The position numbers and the translations under genes were made by a program. Below, one piece after another: positions 18,651 to 26,979 of a stretch of DNA of 64,000 nt. The notes beneath the pieces were generated by a model that saw only the letters and a program-made list of their open reading frames with translations, was not told the origin of the DNA and made no database searches. The stretch is from Nitratireductor mangrovi (GTDB lineage Bacteria > Pseudomonadota > Alphaproteobacteria > Rhizobiales > Rhizobiaceae), in assembly GCF_007922615.2 (NCBI RefSeq), contig NZ_CP042301.2:1674001-1738000 (forward strand), given 5' to 3'. Numbering within the stretch: the stretch's first letter is position 1; each line of letters opens with the position of its first letter.

Positions 18651-19823
18651 TCAGAGCTTCGTCCAGGCTCCATTCTTTCTGGAAGATTTCACACAAGCCT
18701 CGACGAAGGCAACGCCTTCCACCCCGTCCTCCACAGTCGGGAAGATGACATCCTTGCCCGCCTTGCCGCCCTTGCGGCGCGCCGCGCGGATGGCGCGCGC
18801 GGCCTCGGCATAAATGTTGGCGAAGCCTTCGAGGTAGCCTTCCGGATGGCCGGGCGGCACCCGCGACATGCGTCCCGCGGCATCGCCCGCGCCCGCACCG
18901 CCGCGCGTGATCAGTTGCTTTGGCTGGCCGAACGGCGTGAACCACAGGTGGTTGGGATGCTCCTGCTCCCATTCCAGTCCGCCCTTGGTGCCGTAGACCC
19001 TGAGCTTGAGCGCGTTCTCGTTGCCGGGCGCCACCTGGCTCGCCCACAGCATGCCCTTCGCACCGCCCTTGAAGCGCAACAGCACGTGCGCGTTGTCGTC
19101 GAGCGGCCGGCCGTCGACGAAGGCGGTGAGATCGGCCGCAAGGCTGTCGAGCGTCAGCCCGGTGACAAAGCGGGCAAGGTTGAAGGCGTGCGTACCGATA
19201 TCGCCGGTGGCACCACCCGCGCCCGACTTCTTCGGGTCCGTACGCCAGGAAGCCTGTTTCTGGCCGGTGCCCTCAAGGCGCTCCGTCAACCAATCCTGCG
19301 GATATTCGGCCTGTACGACCCGCAAATCGCCCAGCACACCCTTGGCCACCATCTCGCGCGCCTGCCGCACCATCGGATAGCCGGTGTAGTTGTGGGTCAG
19401 CACGAAGAGCCGGCCCGACTGGCCGGCAAGTGCCGCCAGCTTCTTCGCATCCGCCAAATTCGAGGTCATCGGCTTGTCGCAAATGACGTGAATGCCAGCT
19501 TCCAGGAACGCCTTGGCGGCCGGGTAATGCATATGGTTGGGCGTTACGATCGCCACCGCCTCGATGCCGTCTGAGCGCTTGGCCTCTGCCTTGGCCATCT
19601 CCTTGAAGGAGCCGTAGCTGCGCTCGGGATCAAGGCCGAGCTCCGCGGCCGAAGCCTTCGCCCGTGCCGGATCCGACGACAACGCCCCGGCGACGAGTTC
19701 GAATTCGCCGTCGAGCCGCGCCGCGATGCGGTGGACCGCTCCGATGAAGGCGCCCTGCCCGCCCCCAACCATGCCGTAGCGGATCGGGCCATTGCCCGTT
19801 TGCGCTTTGGATGCGCCGACCAT
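18651..19823 (-). CDS. Gfo/Idh/MocA family NAD(P)-dependent oxidoreductase
   Basis: A 390-residue dehydrogenase of sugar or inositol metabolism. The N-terminal Rossmann motif GMVGGGQGAFIG (about residue 17) and the EAGIHVICDKPMTSNL block, with the EKP-like DKP lysine, define the family. GAGGATGDIGTHAFNLARFV lies in the C-terminal substrate domain. ATG 19823 follows GGGAGGGACG. It is 23 bases downstream of the epimerase gene and co-transcribed with it. The gene ends tail-to-tail with the hydrolase gene, 16 bases apart. Confidence 0.93.
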   Translation of the reverse strand: MVGASKAQTGNGPIRYGMVGGGQGAFIGAVHRIAARLDGEFELVAGALSSDPARAKASAAELGLDPERSYGSFKEMAKAEAKRSDGIEAVAIVTPNHMHYPAAKAFLEAGIHVICDKPMTSNLADAKKLAALAGQSGRLFVLTHNYTGYPMVRQAREMVAKGVLGDLRVVQAEYPQDWLTERLEGTGQKQASWRTDPKKSGAGGATGDIGTHAFNLARFVTGLTLDSLAADLTAFVDGRPLDDNAHVLLRFKGGAKGMLWASQVAPGNENALKLRVYGTKGGLEWEQEHPNHLWFTPFGQPKQLITRGGAGAGDAAGRMSRVPPGHPEGYLEGFANIYAEAARAIRAARRKGGKAGKDVIFPTVEDGVEGVAFVEACVKSSRKNGAWTKL

Positions 19824-19846
19824 GTTCGTCCCTCCCGATCGCCCTT

Positions 19847-20902
19847 TCAGATGCCCATCATCTTCCTGAGTGCCGCCTTGTCGGTTTCGCCGCCGGCGAA
19901 ATCGTCGAAGGCGCGCTCGGTCACGCGGATGATGTGATGCTCGATGAAGGGTGCGCCCTCCGCCGCTCCGTCCTCCGGATGCTTCAGGCAGCACTCCCAC
20001 TCCAGCACCGCCCAGGAGTCGTAATTGTGGGCCGTAAGCTTGGAAAAGATGCCCGAGAAATCAACCTGACCGTCGCCCAATGAACGGAACCGCCCGGCGC
20101 GATCGACCCAACCCTGGTAACCCGAATAGACGCCCTGGCGCCCCGTCGGGTTGAACTCGGCATCCTTCACGTGGAAGGCCTTGATGTGCTCGTGATAGAT
20201 ATCGATGAAGGCGAGATAATCGAGCTGCTGCAGAACGAAATGCGAGGGATCGTAATTGATCGCGCAACGCTTGTGGCCGCCGACGGCCTTGAGGAACATC
20301 TCGAACGTTGCCCCGTCGAAAACATCCTCGCCCGGATGGATCTCGTAACCGACATCGACACCGTTTTCGTCGTAGACATCGAGAATCGGCTTCCAGCGCC
20401 GGCCGAGTTCGGCGAACGCCTCCTCGATCAGCCCCGCCGGCCTTTGCGGCCAAGGATAGAGATAGGGGAATGCCAGCGCGCCGGTGAACGAGACCGACAC
20501 GTCGAGACCAAGATTGCGAGACGCCTTGGCCGCCATCGTCACTTGCTCGACGGCCCAGGCCTGCCGCGCCTTCGGATTGTTATGCACTTCTGCCGGCGCG
20601 AAGGCATCGAAGGCGCTGTCATAGGCGGGATGAACGGCAACGAGTTGCCCTTGCAGATGCGTCGACAACTCGGTGATCTCGACGCCCGCATCGGCGCACA
20701 CGCCCTTGATCTCGTCGCAATAAGCCTTTGATTCCGAGGCTTTCTTCAGATCAAACAGGCGCCCGTCCCAACTCGGTATCTGGATGCCCTTGTAGCCGTG
20801 GCCGGCGGCCCACTTGGCGATCGAGGGCAATGAGTTGAACGGCGCCTCGTCGCCTGCGAACTGCGCCAGGAAAATGGCAGGCCCCTTGATCGTCGTCGGC
20901 AT
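19847..20902 (-). CDS. Sugar phosphate isomerase/epimerase (xylose isomerase-like TIM barrel)
   Basis: A 351-residue TIM-barrel protein. Metal-binding positions are suggested by VGYEIHPGEDVFDG, AINYDPSHFVLQ and AFHVKDAEF, the usual Glu, Asp-His and His pattern of AP-endonuclease-2-like sugar epimerases. ATG 20902 follows GGAGGAGG. First gene of a two-gene minus-strand operon with the Gfo/Idh/MocA dehydrogenase, a pairing typical of inositol, keto-sugar and glycoside breakdown. Its promoter carries a TGGTAATACCA site overlapping the probable -10. Confidence 0.92.
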   Translation of the reverse strand: MPTTIKGPAIFLAQFAGDEAPFNSLPSIAKWAAGHGYKGIQIPSWDGRLFDLKKASESKAYCDEIKGVCADAGVEITELSTHLQGQLVAVHPAYDSAFDAFAPAEVHNNPKARQAWAVEQVTMAAKASRNLGLDVSVSFTGALAFPYLYPWPQRPAGLIEEAFAELGRRWKPILDVYDENGVDVGYEIHPGEDVFDGATFEMFLKAVGGHKRCAINYDPSHFVLQQLDYLAFIDIYHEHIKAFHVKDAEFNPTGRQGVYSGYQGWVDRAGRFRSLGDGQVDFSGIFSKLTAHNYDSWAVLEWECCLKHPEDGAAEGAPFIEHHIIRVTERAFDDFAGGETDKAALRKMMGI

Positions 20903-21065
20903 GAAATCCTCCTCCCGTCGGCACGCTACGTCCGGTCGGATCGCCGCGCGCTCATTCTCTCTGCGTCGGCAGGAACGTTGTCACCCGGGCGGGGCGGTTG
21001 TCCAGCCATGCCGGCCCGGGAGTTCCGCCCGCATGGCTGAACATCCGTCGCCCGCCCCGGCCAGT

Positions 21066-21076
21066 CTGGTAATACC
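21066..21076. promoter_or_regulatory. GntR/FadR-type operator, site A (TGGTAATACCA)
   Basis: A perfect TGGT-N3-ACCA inverted repeat, matching the TNGTNNNACNA consensus of FadR-subfamily GntR regulators. It starts 164 bases upstream of the epimerase start at 20902 and overlaps the predicted -10 TATTAC, so binding should repress. A near-identical site (TGGTAGTACCA) lies 166 bases upstream of the sugar-binding protein at 31700. Confidence 0.7.
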
Positions 21077-21247
21077 AAAAAAACGAAACGCGTCAAGCGA
21101 CCGCTTTTGAGCAGAAATCTCATACCGGGATTGCCGATAAGCATACAACCGATTGTTTTTCATACGATTATATCTCGCCATTCGTCATCACATCGCACGT
21201 GCTTGCGGGCCCAACCGAAATCCGTTAGAAAAATCAAAGCGTCTGAT

Positions 21248-21258
21248 TGGTCCAACCA
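21248..21258. promoter_or_regulatory. GntR/FadR-type operator, site B (TGGTCCAACCA)
   Basis: TGGT-N3-ACCA with an extended context TTGGTCCAACCAGATTGG (21247-21264) that recurs almost unchanged at 32036-32053. It lies 182 bases from site A and about 90 bases upstream of the plus-strand operon start, where the candidate regulator is encoded. Confidence 0.68.
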
Positions 21259-21344
21259 GATTGGCTCATCCAGGCCGCTTCGAGGGAGGAGAGCGCGCGT
21301 CGGGCCGGCGCTGCGTTCGCAGCGATTTTGGAGAAGGACAGACT

Positions 21345-22232
21345 ATGCACCTTTCGACGCACAATTGGATGCGCGCCGAACCGCTGGACGTGACGCTGAA
21401 GCGGATCAAGCAGTTCGGCTACGAGTCCATCGAGATTTCGGGGGAGCCCGAGCAGTACAAGACCAATGAGACACGGGCCCTTTTGAAGGAGCACGGCATC
21501 CGCTGCTGGGGCGCGGTGACCCTGATGCTCGGCGAACGCAACCTCGCGGCCAAGGATCAGGGGCAGCGCGAGCGCTCGGTGCAGTACGTCAAGGATGTGC
21601 TGACCATGGTCAGCGAACTCGACGGCGAGATCATCACTCTGGTCCCCGCGACGGTCGGCAAGGTGGTGCCCGACGCCACCGAGGAGGAAGAGTGGGAATG
21701 GGTCGTCGATGCGACCCGCGAGTGCTTCGCCCACGCCAAGAAGGTCGGCGTGCGGGTCGCGGTGGAACCGCTCAACCGCTTCGAGACCTATCTGTTCAAT
21801 CGCGGTGAGCAGGCGCTTGCGCTGGCAGATGCCGTCAGCCCGGAATGCGGCGTGTGCCTCGACGCCTACCATATTCACATGGAAGAGTTCGATGTCGAGG
21901 AAGCGATCCGCAAGGCCGGCAAGCGCCTCTTCGACTTCCATGTCGCTGACAACAACCGGTTCGCCGCCGGCCTCGGCACGATCGACTGGAAGAAGCTCGT
22001 CGGCATTCTCAAGGACGTCGGTTACGACGGCGCGCTGACCAACGAGTTCGTCGCTCCGGTCGATCGCACGCCGGCCAATCGCTATCCCGAAATGGTGGAG
22101 CGCAACCCGGTCGACATTTCGCCCGAGCAGTTGAAGTTCATTCAGGACCACGGCTCCAGCGTGCTCACCGAGCAATTCTACACCGACCAGATGCGCATCA
22201 CGGCGGAAACGCTTCTGCCGCTGATCCGCTAG
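21345..22232 (+). CDS. Sugar phosphate isomerase/epimerase (D-tagatose 3-epimerase-like)
   Basis: A 295-residue TIM barrel starting MHLSTHNWMRAEPLDVTLKR. Candidate metal ligands are VAVEPLNRFETYLFN (Glu), VCLDAYHIHMEE (Asp, His), FHVADNNRFAAG (His) and LTNEF (Glu), the pattern of ketose 3-epimerases and hydroxypyruvate isomerase-like enzymes. ATG 21345 follows GGAGAAGG; the open frame extends to 21153 through the promoter and should be ignored. First gene of a plus-strand operon with a racemase-family enzyme, a GntR regulator, a dehydrogenase and a glutathione transferase-like protein. Confidence 0.92.
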   Translation: MHLSTHNWMRAEPLDVTLKRIKQFGYESIEISGEPEQYKTNETRALLKEHGIRCWGAVTLMLGERNLAAKDQGQRERSVQYVKDVLTMVSELDGEIITLVPATVGKVVPDATEEEEWEWVVDATRECFAHAKKVGVRVAVEPLNRFETYLFNRGEQALALADAVSPECGVCLDAYHIHMEEFDVEEAIRKAGKRLFDFHVADNNRFAAGLGTIDWKKLVGILKDVGYDGALTNEFVAPVDRTPANRYPEMVERNPVDISPEQLKFIQDHGSSVLTEQFYTDQMRITAETLLPLIR

Positions 22233-22284
22233 GTCGGCTGCACGGGCTTGAGCCTTTCCCGGGATGTGCGGGAAAGGCGCGGGG

Positions 22285-23457
22285 ATGACGATGCGTATAG
22301 CGCGTGTTGATGCATGGTGGGTGCGCATACCCATCGAGGAAAGCCGCCAGCACCGGAGCGACTTCGGCCAGATCACGACCTTCGATTCCGCCATCGTCCG
22401 GGTCGAGGCGGAAGGCGGCATTGTTGGCTGGGGCGAAGGCAAGAATGCCGCCGGCAGCGCGGGTTCTTATGCCGGGCTGGTCCATCTGATCAATCGCGAG
22501 TTCGGCCCGGCGATCGTTGGCCGCGACGCCCGCGAGCCGGGCGTGATCTGGGAGTATCTTTACAACGGCGTCCGTCATCGTACCGCCGCCGAAGCGGGCC
22601 ATGCCATGCCGCAGCTTGCCCGGCGCGGCCACGCGCTGGCTGCCATCAGCGCCATCGACATGGCACTGTGGGATATCCTTGGCAAACATCTCGGCGCGCC
22701 GGTCTGGCGCCTGCTCGGCGGCCGCAAGGCGGACCGGCTTCCCGCCTATGCCTCCGGCGGCTGGGCCGATGTCAACGGCATCGGCGAACAATTGGCCTCT
22801 TATGTCGAAAAAGGTGGCTTCAAGGCCGTGAAAATGCGCGTTGGCGCCATGGACGGCGCCCCGCACATCTCGGCGGCGCGCGTACGCGCCGCGCGCAAGG
22901 CACTCGGACCCGACATCGGCATCATGGTGGATGCACACGGCACCTTCACGGTCGGCGATGCCAAGCGTTTCGCGGCCATGACCAGCGATTGCGACATCGC
23001 CTGGTTCGAGGAACCCGTGATCGCCGACGACAAGCGCGGCATGGCGGAGGTGCGCGCCGCGTGTTCGATCCCGATCGCTGCCGGAGAGAGCGAAACGACG
23101 CGCTTTTCGTTCCGCGAGTTGGCGGTCCTGCGCGCCGTCGACATCTTCCAGCCCGACCTCGGCTTCTGCGGCGGCATCAGCGAGGGCTGGAAGATCGCCG
23201 GTCTTGCGTCTGCCTTCAACCTGCGGCTGGCGCCCCATCTTTGGGCCGGCGCGCCGTGTTTCTTCGCCGGCCTGCATCTTTGCGCCGCGTCGCCGGCGAG
23301 TTTCATCATCGAATATTCGCTTGGCGCCAACCCGATGATCCATGACCTCGTGGAAGAAAACATCGACGTCAAAGACGGAATGATCGCCGTGCCGGACGCT
23401 CCCGGACTGGGCTTTACGGTATCCGAGGATTATGTGAGGAAGCACGCAGTGGACTGA
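22285..23457 (+). CDS. Mandelate racemase/muconate lactonizing enzyme family protein
   Basis: A 390-residue enolase-superfamily enzyme. The KXK-type motif appears as FKAVKMRVG; metal ligands are in IMVDAHGTFTV (Asp), AWFEEPV (Glu) and AAGES (Glu); the C-terminal base region is APHLWAGA. Such proteins usually dehydrate or epimerise sugar acids. ATG 22285 is chosen, with ATG 22291 close behind and a purine-rich GGAAAGG upstream. It is 52 bases downstream of the epimerase gene and shares its operon. Confidence 0.92.
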   Translation: MTMRIARVDAWWVRIPIEESRQHRSDFGQITTFDSAIVRVEAEGGIVGWGEGKNAAGSAGSYAGLVHLINREFGPAIVGRDAREPGVIWEYLYNGVRHRTAAEAGHAMPQLARRGHALAAISAIDMALWDILGKHLGAPVWRLLGGRKADRLPAYASGGWADVNGIGEQLASYVEKGGFKAVKMRVGAMDGAPHISAARVRAARKALGPDIGIMVDAHGTFTVGDAKRFAAMTSDCDIAWFEEPVIADDKRGMAEVRAACSIPIAAGESETTRFSFRELAVLRAVDIFQPDLGFCGGISEGWKIAGLASAFNLRLAPHLWAGAPCFFAGLHLCAASPASFIIEYSLGANPMIHDLVEENIDVKDGMIAVPDAPGLGFTVSEDYVRKHAVD

Positions 23458-23462
23458 CGGAA

Positions 23463-24197
23463 ATGACGGACAAAAGCCTGCTCGCCGACCTGGCTGCCTA
23501 TCTTTTTGCGCATACCGACGCAGAAACCGCCCGCACCCCGTCCGAGCGCGAGCTCGCCGAGCATTTCTCCGTCAGCCGGGGGCAGATACGCGAAGCATTG
23601 GCCATCCTGGAAGCCATGCAGATCGTCGAGCGCCGGGCCAAGTCGGGAATATACCTGACGCAGAGCCGGGCCAGCGTCGAGGCGCTGGCGCTGTTCGCCC
23701 GCGCAGGGCTGCCGCTCGACCCCGTCCAGATCTACGAGGCCGTCGAACTGCGCAAGATCCACGAGATCAAGGCGTCCGAACTCGCCTGCGAGCGCGCCAC
23801 CGAGGAGAACTACGAGGCGCTGCGTGCCATCCTCGCGCGCTCGGAAGAGCGCCTCAGCGCCGGCGAGCCTCTCAACAAGGAAGACCGTGACTTCCATCTG
23901 GAGATCGTTCGCGCGACCAAGAACAGCGTCTTTTATCGGGTCTGCTCGGTCTATTACGTCATGGGCGAGGCTCGGTTGCCGATCTATTTCAGCGATCCCG
24001 ATCGCGGGCGCAGATCGCACGCCGAGCATCTGCAGATCTTCGAGGCCCTGGTGCGCCGCGACGGCAATCTTGCCCAGGCTCTGATGAGCGCCCATCTGCA
24101 GGGCGCGGAAAGCTATTGGAAGGGCTTGATCGAGCGCGGCACCCCGGTCGATGGTTCAGGACCGACCAAACCTGATCCCCTGCTCGAGAATGCCTGA
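23463..24197 (+). CDS. GntR family regulator, FadR subfamily (FCD domain)
   Basis: A 244-residue regulator. The N-terminal winged helix (TPSERELAEHFSVSRGQIRE, then ALAILEAMQIVERRAKSGIY) is GntR type, and the helical C-terminal part (DRDFHLEIVRATKNSVFYRV, RRSHAEHLQIFEALVRRD) is an FCD ligand domain with metal-binding histidines. It lies five bases after the racemase-family gene and overlaps the next gene by eight. It is the only GntR regulator in the window and therefore the best candidate for the four TGGT-N3-ACCA sites at 21.07, 21.25, 31.87 and 32.04 kb. The ligand is probably a sugar acid or pathway intermediate. Confidence 0.93.
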   Translation: MTDKSLLADLAAYLFAHTDAETARTPSERELAEHFSVSRGQIREALAILEAMQIVERRAKSGIYLTQSRASVEALALFARAGLPLDPVQIYEAVELRKIHEIKASELACERATEENYEALRAILARSEERLSAGEPLNKEDRDFHLEIVRATKNSVFYRVCSVYYVMGEARLPIYFSDPDRGRRSHAEHLQIFEALVRRDGNLAQALMSAHLQGAESYWKGLIERGTPVDGSGPTKPDPLLENA

Positions 24198-25185
24198 TCG
24201 CGATCCCCTCGTCTTTTCAACCCACCCGCTACACCCTGCGGCCGAGGCCAGGCTGAAGGGCGTGGCACGTCTCGAAATCGCTTCCGCGCTCGACTTCGAG
24301 GCGCTGGCGCGCGAGGCCGAGGACGCCGATATCGTCATCGTGCGGGCAAACTTGCCCCCTGCCCTTTTCGATCGAGCGAAAAGGCTGCGGGCCGCAGTGA
24401 GGCATGGCGCCGGCCTCGACATGATCCCGGTCGAGGCGGCGACGAAGTCAGGCGTCATCGTCGCGAATGTGCCAGGCGTCAACGCGCGCTCGGTCGCAGA
24501 GCATGTGCTGTTTGTCGCGATGGCGCTGCTTCGCCGCTTCCGCATGGTCGATCGTGATTTGAGAACCCAGGGCTGGCTTGCCGGACGGTCGCATGCAACA
24601 GCGACGAATGAGCTTTCCGGACGCACTATCGGTATCGTCGGCATGGGTCATATCGGACACGCCGTTGCCGAGATCGCGGCAAAGGGCTTTGCACTCGACG
24701 TCATCGCCAACAGCCGCAATCCGCGCAGCGTACCGGATACCATTCCCTATCGCGATGTCGACGACCTGGCTGGCGAGGCCGACATCATCGTCCTTTGCTG
24801 TCCGCTGACGCCCGAGACCCGCGGCATGATCGACGCCCGCCGCATCGCGCGCATGAAGCCCGGAGCGATCATCATCAATGTCGCGCGCGGCCCTGTCATC
24901 GACGACGATGCGCTGGTCGCCGCGCTGCGCGATGGCCGCATCGGCGGCGCGGCGCTCGATGTCTTTGCCGAACAGCCGCTGCCAGCCGACCATCCCTACT
25001 TCTCTTTCGACAACGTGATCGTCACGCCGCACATGGCCGGCATCACCAAGGAAAGCATGGCCCGCATGGGGCTCGGCGCTGTAGAGGAGACTTTGCGTGT
25101 TCTCGCCGGCGACCTGCCGGTCAATTTCTGCAATCCTGAAGTGGAAAGCAGCTACCGCCAGCGCTTTCCTTTGGGCCGCCCATGA
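24190..25185 (+). CDS. D-isomer-specific 2-hydroxyacid dehydrogenase
   Basis: A 331-residue NAD-dependent dehydrogenase. The nucleotide-binding motif is TIGIVGMGHIGHAVAEIAAK; the catalytic arginine is in IINVARGPVIDD, the glutamate in LDVFAEQPL and the histidine in VTPHMAGIT. ATG 24190 overlaps the gntR stop by eight bases; the upstream frame is within gntR. It most resembles the phosphoglycerate/hydroxypyruvate reductase group and would reduce or oxidise a 2-keto or 2-hydroxy acid of the pathway. Confidence 0.92.
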   Translation: MPDRDPLVFSTHPLHPAAEARLKGVARLEIASALDFEALAREAEDADIVIVRANLPPALFDRAKRLRAAVRHGAGLDMIPVEAATKSGVIVANVPGVNARSVAEHVLFVAMALLRRFRMVDRDLRTQGWLAGRSHATATNELSGRTIGIVGMGHIGHAVAEIAAKGFALDVIANSRNPRSVPDTIPYRDVDDLAGEADIIVLCCPLTPETRGMIDARRIARMKPGAIIINVARGPVIDDDALVAALRDGRIGGAALDVFAEQPLPADHPYFSFDNVIVTPHMAGITKESMARMGLGAVEETLRVLAGDLPVNFCNPEVESSYRQRFPLGRP

Positions 25186-25832
25186 CGCTCACGCTTCACG
25201 GCTACCACTACAGCGTCTACACGCGCATCGTCCGGATGGTGCTGGCCGAAAAGCGGGTCTCTTATGATTATGTCGAAGTCGATCCCTTCGCCGACGACGT
25301 TCCGAGTTCCTATCTCCAACTCCATCCTTTCGGCCGCGTGCCAGCGCTGATCCATGATGGCTTTGCCCTTTACGAAACGGCGGCCATCACCCGCTACCTC
25401 GACGAGGCGTTCGCGAAACTGATGCTCCAGCCAATGGACGCCCGAAAACGCGCGCGCATGAACCAGATCATCGCGGTGGTCGACAGTTACGGCTATTGGC
25501 CGATGGTGCGACAGGTCTTTGCACACCGCGTCTTCAGGACCGCGGCCGGTGAAGCGCCGGACGAAGCTGTCGTCGCCAGCGGCCTTGCCGCCTCGGAGAA
25601 GGTCATCGCCGCACTGGAGGCGCTCGCCGAACGCCCATTCCTCAACGGCGAACAGGTAACGCTGGCGGACATGCATCTGGCGCCTATGGTTGCCTATTTC
25701 ACGGCTGCGCCGGAGGGAGCCGAGCTCTTGCGTCGCTATCCGGGCCTCGACGGCTGGTGGCAAGATTTCCGACACCGCGACAGCCTGCAGGCCACGGACC
25801 CCGGCCTGCCGGGATCCCGTCGCGGCCGATAG
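25182..25832 (+). CDS. Glutathione S-transferase family protein
   Basis: A 216-residue protein with an N-terminal thioredoxin-like domain (LTLHGYHYSVYTRIVRMVLA, then VPALIHDGFALYETAAITRY, the glutathione-binding ES/ET-A segment) and an all-helical C-terminal domain (NGEQVTLADMHLAPMVAYF). It overlaps the dehydrogenase gene by four bases (ATGA) and ends the operon, 35 bases from the convergent ABC operon. A role in a glutathione-dependent isomerisation or in removing reactive intermediates is possible but not shown. Confidence 0.9.
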   Translation: MTLTLHGYHYSVYTRIVRMVLAEKRVSYDYVEVDPFADDVPSSYLQLHPFGRVPALIHDGFALYETAAITRYLDEAFAKLMLQPMDARKRARMNQIIAVVDSYGYWPMVRQVFAHRVFRTAAGEAPDEAVVASGLAASEKVIAALEALAERPFLNGEQVTLADMHLAPMVAYFTAAPEGAELLRRYPGLDGWWQDFRHRDSLQATDPGLPGSRRGR

Positions 25833-25867
25833 CCGAGACATCACGAAACGACGACTGGTAGTCTTAG

Positions 25868-26947
25868 CTAGGCAGAATAGGCGAGGCTCGCGCCCGATCC
25901 GCGCTCGAAGATATGCACCTTGTCGGCATCCCAGCCGAAGCGCACCTTCTCGTCATAGGCAACCCGCGTTTGCGCCGGCACCGTCGCCTTGAGCAGAGCT
26001 TCGCCGGCCCGCATCGTCAGGATCTTTTCCACGCCGTGATCCTCGATATCATGGATGACGGCCTCCCCGGGAGCCGCTCCTTCGAGCCGGACATCTTCCG
26101 GCCGGATGCCGAAGACGAGTTCGCGGCCAGCAACAGCACCGTTCGGCGCCGCGCGAAGCGGCAGGGAAAAGCCCGCGCCCTCCAACGCCGCATTGCTGCC
26201 CTCGACCTTGCCGTCGAAAAGGTTCATCGGGGGCGAACCGACAGCGCGGGCAACAAAGGTGTCGCGCGGCCGCCCATAGATTTCCTGCGGCGTGCCGACC
26301 TGAACCAGGCGGCCCTCGTTGAGCACGCCGATCTTGTCGCCCATCGACATCGCTTCGACCTGATCGTGGGTGACGAACAGGAAGGTCGCGCCGAGGTTCA
26401 TCTGCAGGTTCTTGAGTTCGGTCCTGAGCGCCTCGCGCAGCTTGGCATCGAGCGCCGACAGCGGCTCGTCCATCAAAAACACGCGCGGCTCGCGCACGAT
26501 GGCACGCCCGATCGACACACGCTGCATTTCGCCGCCCGACAATTTGTCGGTCTTGCGCTCCAGGAGATGCTCGATCCTGAGTACCTTGGCGACCCGCGAC
26601 ACGCGCTCGTCGATCTCGGAGCGCGGCGTGTTGCGGATTTTCGACTTGAGCGGGAACTCCAGGTTTTCGCGTACGGTATAGCGCGGGTAGAGCGAATATT
26701 GCTGCAGGACAAGCGCGACGTCGCGCTCTGCCGGTCCCCACTCGTTGACGTTTTCGCCGTCAATCAACACGTCCCCGGCGGTCGGTTTCTCGAGTCCCGC
26801 CACAACCCGCAAGGTGGTCGTCTTGCCGGCCCCGGTCTCGCCCAGAAGCACAAAAAACTCGCCATCGGCAATGTCGACGTCGAGCTTCTTCAACGCGGTA
26901 TGCGCGCCGAACTTCTTGGTGATGTTCTTCAGCTGGATACGGGCCAT
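25868..26947 (-). CDS. Sugar ABC transporter ATP-binding protein (MalK/UgpC type), second copy
   Basis: A 359-residue ATPase. Walker A GETGAGKT is at residues 36-43, signature LSGGEMQR and Walker B VFLMDEPLSALDAK follow, with H-loop FVTHDQVEAM. A C-terminal TOBE/OB regulatory domain (VFGIRPEDVRLEG) marks it as the sugar subfamily. Last gene of a six-gene operon. In Walker A it has E-T-G-A where the neighbouring ATPase has Q-S-G-C, so the two are diverged paralogues and may work as a heterodimer. Confidence 0.93.
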   Translation of the reverse strand: MARIQLKNITKKFGAHTALKKLDVDIADGEFFVLLGETGAGKTTTLRVVAGLEKPTAGDVLIDGENVNEWGPAERDVALVLQQYSLYPRYTVRENLEFPLKSKIRNTPRSEIDERVSRVAKVLRIEHLLERKTDKLSGGEMQRVSIGRAIVREPRVFLMDEPLSALDAKLREALRTELKNLQMNLGATFLFVTHDQVEAMSMGDKIGVLNEGRLVQVGTPQEIYGRPRDTFVARAVGSPPMNLFDGKVEGSNAALEGAGFSLPLRAAPNGAVAGRELVFGIRPEDVRLEGAAPGEAVIHDIEDHGVEKILTMRAGEALLKATVPAQTRVAYDEKVRFGWDADKVHIFERGSGASLAYSA

Positions 26948-26979
26948 GGTTCAGGTGATCCGGAGAAATGTGATGGCGA

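Larger units (their letters stand above)
20903..21344. promoter_or_regulatory. Divergent control region of the sugar catabolic genes
   Basis: This 442-base gap has no convincing gene. For the minus-strand operon, TTGACG (21090-21095) and TATTAC (21068-21073) are spaced 16 bases and form a plausible promoter; a GntR-type site covers the -10. A second GntR-type site at 21248-21258 lies about 90 bases before the plus-strand epimerase gene. A clear plus-strand -35/-10 pair was not found. Confidence 0.6.

Noticed and set aside
25849..25862. A fifth GntR site (TGGTAGTC) between the glutathione transferase and ATPase genes
   Set aside because: Only one half matches; the ACCA arm is missing and the place is a convergent gap, not a promoter.
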